From the NCBI GenBank assembly GCA_021822005.1, contig JAJZSH010000005.1:1-35063 (forward strand): a stretch of DNA of 35,063 bases, written 5' to 3'. The notes below the pieces were generated by a model. The model worked only from the letters and a program-made list of their open reading frames with translations, made no database searches and was not told the origin of the DNA. This document shows, in pieces, positions 9,619 through 20,709 of this stretch. This DNA comes from Deltaproteobacteria bacterium. Its GTDB lineage: Bacteria; Desulfobacterota; Desulfobulbia; Desulfobulbales; Desulfurivibrionaceae. The first letter of the stretch is position 1. The number at the start of each line of letters is the position of its first letter. The translations under genes and the position numbers were made by a program.

Positions 9619-10599
9619 TTATTTGTCCCGGCTCAGGACATAATGGGCCAGACCGGTCAGGGGCTCTTTTGCCGACGCCTCACCAAAGATGGCAAGACCG
9701 GTCAGGGCTTGCCTGAGCAGCGACTCAGCCTGCGCCCTGGCCAGGGCGAATCCCTGATATTTTTCCATAAGGGTGCGGGCCGTGGCCAACTGCCTGCTGC
9801 GCTCCCGCGGCGTTCCTTTAAGCAGGGCAACCAGCACCTCGCGATCATCGGCTTCGGCCCGAGCCAGGGTCTTGATCAGGGGCAGGGTCATCTTGCCCTC
9901 CTGAAAATCGTTGCCCACACCCTTGCCGGTTTTTGCCGGGTCTCCGAGATAATCCAGCAGGTCGTCAACGATCTGGAAGGCCAGGCCCAGGTTGGTCCCA
10001 TAGGTGCGCAGGGCGAGGCGCTGGTCGGGGGAACCCTGGCTGTGGGCAATGCCCGCCTCGCAGGCCGCGGCAATGAGGGCGGCGGTTTTGCCCATCAGGA
10101 CCTGAAAATATTTTTCCTCGGAGATAAGAATCTCTCTGGCGTTGTGCATCTGCAAAAATTCAGACTCGACCATGGCCGCGGTGGCGCGGCCGATCAGGGC
10201 CATGGCCGCGGGGCCGCCCACCTCGCTGGCCAGGGCCATGGCATGGGCATGCAGATAATCCCCGGCCAGGATGACCGGCTCCATCCCCCAGATGGTGTTG
10301 GCGGTTTTGGCGCCGCGTCGCAGGATGGCATGGTCGATGACATCATCGTGCAGCAGGCTGGCCGCGTGGAGATACTCAAAAGAGATGGCCAGGCGCGCCG
10401 TATCGGCGGGAGGAGGGCCGACAAGGCTTGCGGCCAGCAGGGTGAGCAGGGGGCGGATGCGCTTGCCGCCCTGGAAGATGGCATGGCGGATGATCTCTGC
10501 CAGCATCGGGCTTTGGATGATCGCCAGATCCTCCTCCATCACCGCGTCGATCCGGGCACCCTGTTCTTTGAGGGCCGCAAGAAGCTCGGCGTTGTTCAT
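9619..10599 (-). CDS. Polyprenyl (octaprenyl-type) diphosphate synthase
   Basis: GGKRIRPLL, first Asp-rich LLHDDVIDHA, second QIVDDLLDYLGD; GGAGGAAAG RBS. Confidence 0.92.
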   Translation of the reverse strand: MNNAELLAALKEQGARIDAVMEEDLAIIQSPMLAEIIRHAIFQGGKRIRPLLTLLAASLVGPPPADTARLAISFEYLHAASLLHDDVIDHAILRRGAKTANTIWGMEPVILAGDYLHAHAMALASEVGGPAAMALIGRATAAMVESEFLQMHNAREILISEEKYFQVLMGKTAALIAAACEAGIAHSQGSPDQRLALRTYGTNLGLAFQIVDDLLDYLGDPAKTGKGVGNDFQEGKMTLPLIKTLARAEADDREVLVALLKGTPRERSRQLATARTLMEKYQGFALARAQAESLLRQALTGLAIFGEASAKEPLTGLAHYVLSRDK

Positions 10600-12572
10600 G
10601 ATCTTTCCTCCCGGAAAAAATCCCGCACCGGCGCAATTTCGCGGCAGATCGGGCTCTGGGGCAGGCTTTTCAGGAAGAGTCTGCCGTACTGCTTGGTAAA
10701 GAGCCGGACATCGCAGATGGCCAGGACCCCCCGGTCGGTGGAGCTTCGCATCAGGCGGCCCACGCCCTGGCGCAGGGTCAGGATGGCGCGGGGGATCTGG
10801 AAATCGAAGAAGGGGTTGCCGCCCTCGTTTTTGATCCGATCCATGCGGGCCATGATAACAGGGTCCGAGGGGACTTCAAACGGAAGTTTGTCGATGATCA
10901 CGCAGCTGAGCGATTCGCCCGCCACATCCACCCCCTCCCAGAAGCTGGCCACCGCCAGGAGGACGGAATGGGTCTGGTCCCGGAACTGCTCGAGCAGCCT
11001 GGCCTTGGGCGCCTCCCCCTGCATCAGCACCGGAAAGGGCAGCTGGGCGAGGAGAACCTCGTGGGCGGCCCGCATGGCGCTGATGCTGGTAAAAAGCAGC
11101 AGGGTCCGGCCATTGGCTGCCAGGATCAGCTCCTGCATCAGTTGCTGGCTGGCGGCGGGAAACTCCCGGGCCGCGGGTTCGGGAAACCCCTTGCCCGGCA
11201 CGAACAACAGGGTGCGCTTTTCGTAATCAAAGGGGGTGGCCAGGGTCAGGGTCGGGGTGTCTCCGGGCAGGCCGAGGCGGCTGAAAAAGTAAGCGAAGGT
11301 GTTGTCCGTGGTGAGGGTGGCCGAGGTGAAAATCACATTCCGGGTCTGCTCGTAGAGAAAGTCCTGCAGCTCGCCGGCGATGTCGATGGGCGAGGCGGAA
11401 AGGGCCACGGTTTTTTCCCGCCGCTCGTACCAGTAGACAGAGGATGGGTTCCGCGCTTCGGTGATGGTGGTGAAGGCGGCCAGCATCTCTTCCGCCCGCC
11501 GCTGCATGCCCAGCCAGCTTTCCCCGCTCATGGCCGCCTTGGCCAGTTGATTAGAGAGACCCTTGATCTGGTCGGCGAGGCGCTGCCGCTCTTCTTCCCA
11601 ACCGGGGAACCTCTCGATAAATTGCAGCAGGGAAAACCGACCCCGCTCCCTGGGAAACAGCTCGGTAAAGAGATCGATCTGCTTGGTCAGGGCCCTGGCG
11701 GTCTGCACGACCCCTTCCCTGGCGCGGCCCTTCAGATCGGCCTGGGCCGCGGTCTCCAGATCCTTGACCAGATCGATCACCTGATAATGGCTGAAGGAGG
11801 TGCCGAAGTACTGGGTTGCCACCCCTTCCAGATGATGGGCCTCGTCGAAGATCACCGATTCGTAGCGGGGCAGGACCTCAGCATGCCCGAAACGGCGCAG
11901 GGCCAGGTCGGAAAAAAAGAGATGATGGTTGACCACCAGCAGCTGGGCCTGGCCCGCCTTCTTGCGCAGCCGGCTGATGAAGCAGGCGGAACCGTCCGGG
12001 CAGTTGCCGCCCAGGCACTGGCTGGCCGAGGCGGTGATTGCCTGCCAGAGCGGGGCATTGTCCGCCAGCCAGGAGAGTTCGCTCCGGTCGCCGGTCTCGG
12101 TTTCTGCAAGCCAGTCGGAAACCCGTTGGGTGTCGCGGTCGTCGGCAAAAAGATTCCGCTGGGGGGACGCCAGGAACTGCTGCCAGCGGTAGAGGCAGAG
12201 GTAGTTCTGTCTCCCCTTGATGCAGAGGGCGTTCAGCCTCGGGGCCAGGTGTTTTCTGATGAAGGGGATTTCCTTGGTGAGAATCTGGTCCTGCAGGTTC
12301 AGGGTGTTGGTGGAAACAACCACCTTCTGGCCGCTCAGGATGGCCGGGACCAGATAGGCCAGGGTCTTGCCGGTGCCGGTGCCCGCCTCAACCGCCAGCA
12401 TCCCCGGCTGGCTCGGCTTCTCGTCTTCCGGCAGCTCCAGGGTGGCGGCAATGGCTTCGGCCATGCGCAGCTGGCTGGGGCGTGGTTCGTAGCCGGGCAG
12501 TTTTCGGGCCAGGATGCCGCCTTGGGCAAAGATGTCGGCCATGGCCTCGGACAGGGAAGTGAACGTGGACAT
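10596..12572 (-). CDS. dinG: ATP-dependent DNA helicase, DinG/XPD family
   Basis: EAGTGTGKTLAYL Walker A, VFDEAHH-type DEAH box (VIFDEAHHLEG), four-Cys FeS region, QGVGRLMRSSTDRG motif VI. Confidence 0.9.
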   Translation of the reverse strand: MSTFTSLSEAMADIFAQGGILARKLPGYEPRPSQLRMAEAIAATLELPEDEKPSQPGMLAVEAGTGTGKTLAYLVPAILSGQKVVVSTNTLNLQDQILTKEIPFIRKHLAPRLNALCIKGRQNYLCLYRWQQFLASPQRNLFADDRDTQRVSDWLAETETGDRSELSWLADNAPLWQAITASASQCLGGNCPDGSACFISRLRKKAGQAQLLVVNHHLFFSDLALRRFGHAEVLPRYESVIFDEAHHLEGVATQYFGTSFSHYQVIDLVKDLETAAQADLKGRAREGVVQTARALTKQIDLFTELFPRERGRFSLLQFIERFPGWEEERQRLADQIKGLSNQLAKAAMSGESWLGMQRRAEEMLAAFTTITEARNPSSVYWYERREKTVALSASPIDIAGELQDFLYEQTRNVIFTSATLTTDNTFAYFFSRLGLPGDTPTLTLATPFDYEKRTLLFVPGKGFPEPAAREFPAASQQLMQELILAANGRTLLLFTSISAMRAAHEVLLAQLPFPVLMQGEAPKARLLEQFRDQTHSVLLAVASFWEGVDVAGESLSCVIIDKLPFEVPSDPVIMARMDRIKNEGGNPFFDFQIPRAILTLRQGVGRLMRSSTDRGVLAICDVRLFTKQYGRLFLKSLPQSPICREIAPVRDFFREERS

Positions 12573-12694
12573 CGGGTTTTGCTCTGCGTGTGGATTCAAG
12601 GGGGATGTCTCTCCTGTTGACAAGGGGAAAAGCATTCTGCTAGCCTGATCATGGAGAGAGGATAACGCGACCAGGTTCGGCCCGGGTCGCGATC

Positions 12695-12867
12695 GTGGCT
12701 AAAGCGTAACTGCTCAGCTGAAACCGAGAAACAGGCTTAAGCATCCCAACTGTAACTGTTCAGCAGCGCCGCAGATGCGCGAAATAGGCTTGCGAGCTAT
12801 AGCCCGACTATGTGAGCAGGCCTATGACAAAGCAGATGTGGCGCTGCTGGGCAGTTACGCTAAAGCT
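12695..12867. repeat. Palindromic intergenic element, copy B of the 'CAGCAGCGCCGC' family
   Basis: Outer near-repeat GGCTAAAGCGTAACTGCTCAGC (12697-) vs reverse complement of GCTGGGCAGTTACGCTAAAGC; shares GTTCAGCAGCGCCGC, GCAGATGCGCG and ATAGCCCG..CTATG..GCAGGCC blocks with copy A. Confidence 0.8.
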
Positions 12868-12893
12868 GGATATCTATACCATAAGGAGAGGAA

Positions 12894-13340
12894 ATGAACG
12901 AAATTAAAAAAATTCTGGTTCCCGTGGATTTTTCAGAGAATTCGCAGAAGATTCTCCGCACGGCCGCGGACTTTGCCGCCAGATTCAAGGCGGAGCTGGC
13001 TGTTGTTTTTGTGGTGCAGGGCTTTGACGATTATTCCGGTTTTTTCGTGCCCCATATGCCCATCATCCAGTTTGAGGAAGAGATGGTCAAGAGCGCCGGG
13101 GAAAAAATGAAGAGTTTCGTGGCGGAAACCCTCAACGGTTCTGTCCCGCATACCACGGCGATCCTGAGCGGCGACGTGGTCGAGGAGATCAATCGGTTTG
13201 TCGGTGAGCAGAAGGCTGACCTGATTGTCATGGGCACCCATGGCTACAAGGGACTGGACAAGATCCTCTTTGGCAGCGTGGCGGAGAAGATTGTCAAGAC
13301 CGCGCCCTGCCCGGTGCTGACCATCAACCCCTACCGGTAA
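12894..13340 (+). CDS. Universal stress protein (UspA family)
   Basis: ILVPVDFSENSQKILRTAADFA ... DLIVMGTHGYKGLDKILFGSVAEKIVKTAPCPVLTI; AGGAGAGG RBS. Confidence 0.95.
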   Translation: MNEIKKILVPVDFSENSQKILRTAADFAARFKAELAVVFVVQGFDDYSGFFVPHMPIIQFEEEMVKSAGEKMKSFVAETLNGSVPHTTAILSGDVVEEINRFVGEQKADLIVMGTHGYKGLDKILFGSVAEKIVKTAPCPVLTINPYR

Positions 13341-13350
13341 GGGGGGGCAA

Positions 13351-14448
13351 TCAGCTCAGAACCGCGAGAAGCCCGGTGGCCGCCGTGGCCTTCTGCGGTT
13401 CGGCGAGGCTGCCAAGTCTGGCAAAAAGGTCGATGAGCGAGGTCCCCTCGTAGGCGTAAAAGCGCATGGCCTTTTCGGTCGGGCTGTTTTTCAGAAAAGG
13501 AAGGGCCGCCCGGTTCAGGTCGTTTCCTGCCCTTTGCAGCTCTGTCAGCCGCTCGGCGGAGATTGTCCCGCTTGCGGCAACCCCGAGCAGCACCCGGTTG
13601 AAATGCTCCCTGGAAGCCCCGGTGTCCGCCCTGAATTTTTCAACCAGGGCGGGGTATTCTTCTGCGCGCTGTGCCTGGGTCGGCAGGGCGAGGCTGACCA
13701 GCTGCCTGGGGAGCCTGCCGGTGAGAGTCTCGTAAGCCTCGGCGAGCAAGCCCTGGAGTTCTTCGTGGGTCGTGACCAGCAGGGGGAATTCCGCTGCCCT
13801 GGCATCCCGGGTGTAGAGGCGGCCCCAGGCCCTGGCCAGCCGGGCCAGGTTGATCGCCGGGCCGCTCAGCGCCGCGGCCGCGGCAAGCTCCCGCAGGGCC
13901 TGCTCTTCTTCCTCGTCCACCTCTCCTTCCTCTGTCTCTTCGCCCCGGATGGCGGCAAAAAGTTCGGCCTCTTTGCCCGAGATGGCCATGAACCCCTGGG
14001 TAATTTCGCGTTCTTCTTCCCGGTACATCTCCGCCAGCTTCAGGATGAGCATGGCCTGCCAGAGCGCTTCGTTCTCTGCCTTCTGAGGCGAGGCGGCTTT
14101 CTTGCCGGAGCGCAGGCTGGAAATCAGTGCGCCGACCGAGGCCTCGTCCCGGTCGCCATGACCGGCGGAAAGAGAGGCAAGGAGCCCGCCATGGAATTCA
14201 GCTTCATGGCCCTTGAGTTCCTGGGCAAGGGACTGGAAACGGGCCTGTTCTTCTCCGGAAAGCCGCACCGGCGTGTATCCCGCCCACAGTTCCTGCTGTT
14301 CTTGCTGTTCGGGCTTGCCGGGCAGGGGAGTGCTCCGGTGTGGCAGGGCATAAAAAAAGAGCGAGTCGCACAGGAGCCGGAAGGGTTGCAAATCAGCGGG
14401 ATGGGGACTCGTTTCCGGAGAAAAAAGGGCGTTGAGCGATTGTGTCAT
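13351..14448 (-). CDS. Uncharacterised protein (365 aa), Glu-rich central linker
   Basis: Long ORF with no family motif I recognise; converges on uspA with a 10-bp gap. Confidence 0.7.
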   Translation of the reverse strand: MTQSLNALFSPETSPHPADLQPFRLLCDSLFFYALPHRSTPLPGKPEQQEQQELWAGYTPVRLSGEEQARFQSLAQELKGHEAEFHGGLLASLSAGHGDRDEASVGALISSLRSGKKAASPQKAENEALWQAMLILKLAEMYREEEREITQGFMAISGKEAELFAAIRGEETEEGEVDEEEEQALRELAAAAALSGPAINLARLARAWGRLYTRDARAAEFPLLVTTHEELQGLLAEAYETLTGRLPRQLVSLALPTQAQRAEEYPALVEKFRADTGASREHFNRVLLGVAASGTISAERLTELQRAGNDLNRAALPFLKNSPTEKAMRFYAYEGTSLIDLFARLGSLAEPQKATAATGLLAVLS

Positions 14449-14527
14449 TTGTAATTCCTGTTACAATGGGCTGGAATTCTCCCCGGGCTGGGGACCACCT
14501 GGAAAAATTTTCAAAAACAGGCTGCGC

Positions 14528-14932
14528 ATGCAAAAAATGATGGACTCGCAAAAAGGGAAAAAAGCCACAGGTCCGCGACACGAAATCAAAGAGTTCCCAA
14601 GCAATAACTGTTGTAATCGCGGCTTGTTGCGATTTCAACAAAAAATACGGGAGCGGATTTCCCTGGCTATCCTGGTTATCGTCTATCTGCTGGCCAGTGT
14701 CCGTTACTTTCCCGGGCGGGCCATGCATTCAATCGTGGAAACCTTGATCCATGTGCTGTCCGTGGCGCCGATCAACCTGGGCGCCACGCTGCTGATTGTC
14801 GCGGTCCTGCAGCGCCTGGTCAAGGAGCGGCTGCCGTTCAGCAGAACGCTGCGTTTCTTTCTCGTGGTGGCCATTTGCCTGGAGTTCATCCTCGGTCTTG
14901 CCCATTATTTTGAAATAAACGGGGCTGCTTAG
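14528..14932 (+). CDS. Small hydrophobic membrane protein (possibly PsiE-like); N-terminus encoded by an inserted repeat so start uncertain
   Basis: ISLAILVIVYLLASVRYF... three to four predicted TM segments; first ~38 codons coincide with the 108-bp repeat copy 1. Confidence 0.5.
   Translation: MQKMMDSQKGKKATGPRHEIKEFPSNNCCNRGLLRFQQKIRERISLAILVIVYLLASVRYFPGRAMHSIVETLIHVLSVAPINLGATLLIVAVLQRLVKERLPFSRTLRFFLVVAICLEFILGLAHYFEINGAA
14533..14640 (+). repeat. 108-bp dispersed hairpin repeat, copy 1
   Basis: AAAAATGATGGACTCGCAAAAAGGG...AATAACTGTTGTAATCGCGGCTTGTTGCGATTTCAACA; same consensus as copies 2 and 3. Confidence 0.9.
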
Positions 14933-15726
14933 CGGATCAGCGAGTTGTTGGTGTGCCAGCCGGAAGGCGCCGTGGTGTTGGGCAGGACAATGGATTTTTT
15001 CCCGAGCACCGTGCCGGGGTTGGTCACCGCGTTGCAGCCGGTCTGGGCCTTGTCTCCCAGGATTGCCCCGAATTTGCGCAGGCCGGAACTGATGGGGCCG
15101 GCCGGGGTTTTCACCAGGACGTCCCCGCCGGTGAAGCGCAGGTTGGCCAGTTTGGTGCCCGCCCCCAGGTTCACCCCGTTGCCCAGGATGCTGTCGCCCA
15201 GATAGGCGAAATGCCCGGCCTTGGCGTCGTCAAGGAAGATGGAATGTTTGACCTCGGTGACATGGCCGACCACGCAGCGGGCGCCCACCAGACAGTGACC
15301 GCGCAGATAGGCGCCCTGCCGGATCTCGCTCTGGTCGCCGATGATCACCGGTCCCTTGATAAAGGCCCCGGATTCAACCAGCACCCCCTTGCCGATACTG
15401 AGCGGCCCACCGGCCAGCACGGCCCCGGCCATGAGAACGCTGGCCCCTTCCAGAAGCGTGCCGTTGCGCAAAACCCTGAGCCTGCCCTTGGTGGCGTCGC
15501 CGAATTCGATGGTGAGATCGGCGGCCTCGGTCAGCATCGTGTCGTGGAGGATCAGGGTGGCAGGAAGCGGGCCGTGGTTCTGCGGCCAGGCGATCTGCGG
15601 CCAGGGATACTCCGCCATATAGGTCTTCAGCCGGGCCAGCGCCTGCCAGGGGTATTCCTCCGCCACGAAAAGAGAGGCATGGGCATAGCGGCTCAGATCA
15701 AAAAAAGAAGCGTTTGTAAGGTTCAT
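14929..15726 (-). CDS. Left-handed beta-helix acyl/nucleotidyl-transferase-like protein (GlmU C-terminal-like)
   Basis: Hexapeptide-repeat pattern GTLLEGASVLMAGAVLAGGPLSIGKGVLVESGAFIKGPVIIGDQSEIRQGAYLRGHCLVGARCVVGHVTEVKHSIFLDDAKAGHFAYLGDSILGNGVNLGAGT. Confidence 0.85.
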   Translation of the reverse strand: MNLTNASFFDLSRYAHASLFVAEEYPWQALARLKTYMAEYPWPQIAWPQNHGPLPATLILHDTMLTEAADLTIEFGDATKGRLRVLRNGTLLEGASVLMAGAVLAGGPLSIGKGVLVESGAFIKGPVIIGDQSEIRQGAYLRGHCLVGARCVVGHVTEVKHSIFLDDAKAGHFAYLGDSILGNGVNLGAGTKLANLRFTGGDVLVKTPAGPISSGLRKFGAILGDKAQTGCNAVTNPGTVLGKKSIVLPNTTAPSGWHTNNSLIR

Positions 15727-15771
15727 CAGGATCGGTTGCCGGTTGTTTTTTGTTGGCCGTCATGGCATGAT

Positions 15772-15878
15772 TGTTGAAATCGCAACAAGCCGCGATTGCA
15801 ACAGTTATTGCTTGGTGCCTCTTTACGTTGTGTTGCGGGCCTGTGCCTTTTTTCCCTTTTTAGGAGGCCGTCATTTTT
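15772..15878 (-). repeat. 108-bp dispersed hairpin repeat, copy 2 (inverted relative to copies 1 and 3)
   Basis: Reverse complement reads AAAAATGACGGCCTCCTAAAAAGGGAAAAAAGGCACAGG...AATAACTGTTGCAATCGCGGCTTGTTGCGATTTCAACA. Confidence 0.9.
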
Positions 15879-15998
15879 TGTGCAGATGGCGTCTCTCGCC
15901 CCGTGCGGGACATCCTGTGAGTCGCAGGCCTACTATGGTGCAAAACGGCGATTTCTTCAAGCATATTTCAGGGCTGGTCTTGCCCCGCGGATATCGTC

Positions 15999-16027
15999 TT
16001 GACTTCACGGGGAGGGGTGCTTATGTT
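15999..16027 (+). promoter_or_regulatory. Candidate sigma70 promoter of lon
   Basis: TTGACT - 17 nt - TATGTT, about 70 nt upstream of the lon start. Confidence 0.45.
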
Positions 16028-16096
16028 GCCACACTTAAACCATTGTTCTTTCCGGCAAGGCCGGTCTGCCGATAAAATATAACCTGGAGGCATGTT

Positions 16097-18472
<2,376 letters not shown>

Positions 18473-18556
18473 GACTGGGGAGAAGGCATAGCGCCATCGC
18501 CTCCCGCCGTTTGGGCAGGGGGCTGTGCCTCACTTTACTGTAAAAACCCGCAGGAG

Positions 18557-19621
18557 ATGACGTTTTTGGGCCAGGGAAGGGGGTTCCTGAAGAAAGGCCA
18601 ACGGCGGCCCAGCACCATCCGGCGCCTGGCAGTCTGGCTGTGTGCCGTTGCCTTTCTGGGTCTGGCTGGTTTCGGGCTCTGGCTCTGGTCCTATGCCGTA
18701 ACCCCCATGCCCATGCGGGAAGGGGCCAACCTCCATGTCCTGATTCCTCCCAAAACAAGCCTTGCCGGGATACAGAACATCCTTGCCGAAAACGGGGTGA
18801 TCCCGCCGGGACGCGGGTTTTATTTTCTCGCCAGGGTCTCCAGGCTCAGTCAGCGGTTGCAGGCCGGGGAGTATCTGTTCAGTCCCGGACAAACCCCGGA
18901 TCAAATCCTCCGCGTCCTTGCGGCCGGGTCCACCGTGCGCTGGTCGGTGACCATCCCCGAAGGCGCCAACATCTATCAGCTTGCCGACATCCTGGCCGAG
19001 GGCGGCTGGGGGGAGCGGGATCTCTTTCTGGAACTGGTGCGTGATCCGGACATTCTTGCCCGGCATGGAGTGCGGGCCGCAAGCCTGGAGGGCTACCTGT
19101 TCCCGGATACCTATCAGCTGCTGCGCGGCCAGAACCCGAGGGAGATTATCGGCCTGATGGTTGAACGGGGCAGGCAGGTGCGGCAGGAACTGGGCGATTT
19201 GCGCGACAACGCCCTGGGCCTTTCTCCCCACGAGGTGCTTACCCTGGCCTCCATCGTGGAAAAGGAAACCGCCGCCCCGGAAGAGCGGCCCCTCATAGCC
19301 CAGGTCTTTTTAAACCGTCTGCAGCAGAGCATGCGGTTGCAGACCGATCCCACCGTGATCTACGGCCTTGCCGATTTTGACGGCAATCTCACCAGGAAAG
19401 ACCTGGAAACGCCAAGCCCGTACAACACCTATCTGATCAACGGCCTGCCCCCCGGCCCCATCGCCAGTCCGGGCCGCGCCGCCATCGCCGCGGTGCTGCA
19501 TCCCGCCTCGGAATCCTATCTCTATTTCGTTTCAAAAAATGACGGAACCCATTATTTTTCCCGCGATCTGGCCGAGCATAACCGGGCTGTGCTCAAGTAC
19601 CAGAAAAGGGGAGGAAGCTGA
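18557..19621 (+). CDS. mltG: Endolytic transglycosylase MltG (YceG-like)
   Basis: Single N-terminal TM, LEGYLFPDTYQ, LASIVEKETAAPEERPLIAQVFLNRL, LQTDPTVIYGL, SPYNTYLINGLPPGPIASPG. Confidence 0.95.
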   Translation: MTFLGQGRGFLKKGQRRPSTIRRLAVWLCAVAFLGLAGFGLWLWSYAVTPMPMREGANLHVLIPPKTSLAGIQNILAENGVIPPGRGFYFLARVSRLSQRLQAGEYLFSPGQTPDQILRVLAAGSTVRWSVTIPEGANIYQLADILAEGGWGERDLFLELVRDPDILARHGVRAASLEGYLFPDTYQLLRGQNPREIIGLMVERGRQVRQELGDLRDNALGLSPHEVLTLASIVEKETAAPEERPLIAQVFLNRLQQSMRLQTDPTVIYGLADFDGNLTRKDLETPSPYNTYLINGLPPGPIASPGRAAIAAVLHPASESYLYFVSKNDGTHYFSRDLAEHNRAVLKYQKRGGS

Positions 19622-19801
19622 TCCTGTGTCTTCTGGAAATTGTTGCCGTACCCCATCCGCTGGCCAGCGGGAAAATCTTGCCCAATTCCCATGATGGGCT
19701 TGTCATCCCGGACGGGGCGCGTGCTGGATCATAGGTGAAAAAGCATGTGTTATTGGGAGGATCTCCTGTTTTTCCTGTCTGGCTGTTCTTGTTATCTGGC
19801 G

Positions 19802-19817
19802 TGGCATGATGTTTGCT
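19802..19817 (+). promoter_or_regulatory. Sigma54 (-24/-12) promoter upstream of motA-like gene
   Basis: TGGCATGATGTTTGCT matches the -24/-12 consensus TGGCAYG-N4-TTGCW; 34 nt before the ATG at 19852. Confidence 0.75.
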
Positions 19818-19851
19818 TGATTATCCGGCAAAACCAACCAGGAGGCAGATA

Positions 19852-20697
19852 ATGATCAAGATCGCGGTGGTGGTGCTGAGCACGGTGTTGTTTCTGAAGG
19901 CGCAGCATGCCCTATTGGGGGAGGCCGACCCGCTTTCCATTCTGGAAGGGGTGGCCCTGGTGCTGCTCGGCCCGCTTTTTTCCGTGATGCTGTCCCATCC
20001 CCACGATGCCCTGCGCAGGCTCTGGGGGGAGATACTTGCCCTGCGCCGCCACCAGGGAGGGAACCAGGAGGGAGAGCTGCTCGGCCAGATACGCCAGCTG
20101 GCCAGGGTGTGGCAGGAGTCCGGCCCCAAGGAACTGGAGGAGGCGGGCAAAAAGATCGCCAATCCCTTTCTGCGCAAAGGGGTGGACATGGTGATCGATG
20201 GCTATGCTCCCGATGACATCCGGCGCATCCTGGAGAAGAATTATGATCTCTACCTTTCCCGGAAGGAGGTCCTGGCTGGAATCCTGAGCAGCCTTACCAG
20301 GCTGCCGCAGTCCTTCGGTTTCATCGGCACGGTGGTCGGCCTGATCAACGTGCTGGGGCACCTCAACGACAAGGCCAGCATCGGCCCCGGCGTGTCGGTG
20401 GCCCTCTTCTCCACCCTTTACGGGTTGCTGTTTGCCAACTTCCTGTTCATGCCGCTCTACAAGAAGTATGCGGCGCGGGTCCGGGAGGAGGTCAACTTCT
20501 TCCCGCTCATCACCGAGGGGGTGTTGGGACTGGCGAACCGGGAGTCGTCCCGCCACCTCCACTACAAGCTCGAATCGTGCCTGGGAGCAGGCGAGGCGGC
20601 AGAGGTTTCGGCACCTGCGCCGCAGCCTCAACCAAGACGGCATCGGATCGCACCGGTACCGTTTTCATTTGTCCGGGTTTTTTCCTTCCTGAGTTGA
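19852..20697 (+). CDS. MotA/TolQ-type proton channel family protein (MotA-like)
   Basis: AGGAGG RBS; LEGVALVLLGPLFSVML..., LTRLPQSFGFIGTVVGLINVL, GPGVSVALFSTLYGLLFANFLFMPL MotA signatures. Confidence 0.85.
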   Translation: MIKIAVVVLSTVLFLKAQHALLGEADPLSILEGVALVLLGPLFSVMLSHPHDALRRLWGEILALRRHQGGNQEGELLGQIRQLARVWQESGPKELEEAGKKIANPFLRKGVDMVIDGYAPDDIRRILEKNYDLYLSRKEVLAGILSSLTRLPQSFGFIGTVVGLINVLGHLNDKASIGPGVSVALFSTLYGLLFANFLFMPLYKKYAARVREEVNFFPLITEGVLGLANRESSRHLHYKLESCLGAGEAAEVSAPAPQPQPRRHRIAPVPFSFVRVFSFLS

Positions 20698-20709
20698 GCG
20701 GAGGCGAGG

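Noticed and set aside
10968-12620. 550-aa ORF opposite dinG, and the 537-aa ORF 9613..11226 opposite the polyprenyl synthase
   Set aside because: Antisense shadows of well-supported helicase and prenyl synthase genes.
14393-14728. 111-aa ORF with FVSRTCGFFPFLRVHHF
   Set aside because: Derived from the 108-bp repeat; the same peptide appears wherever the repeat is read in this frame.
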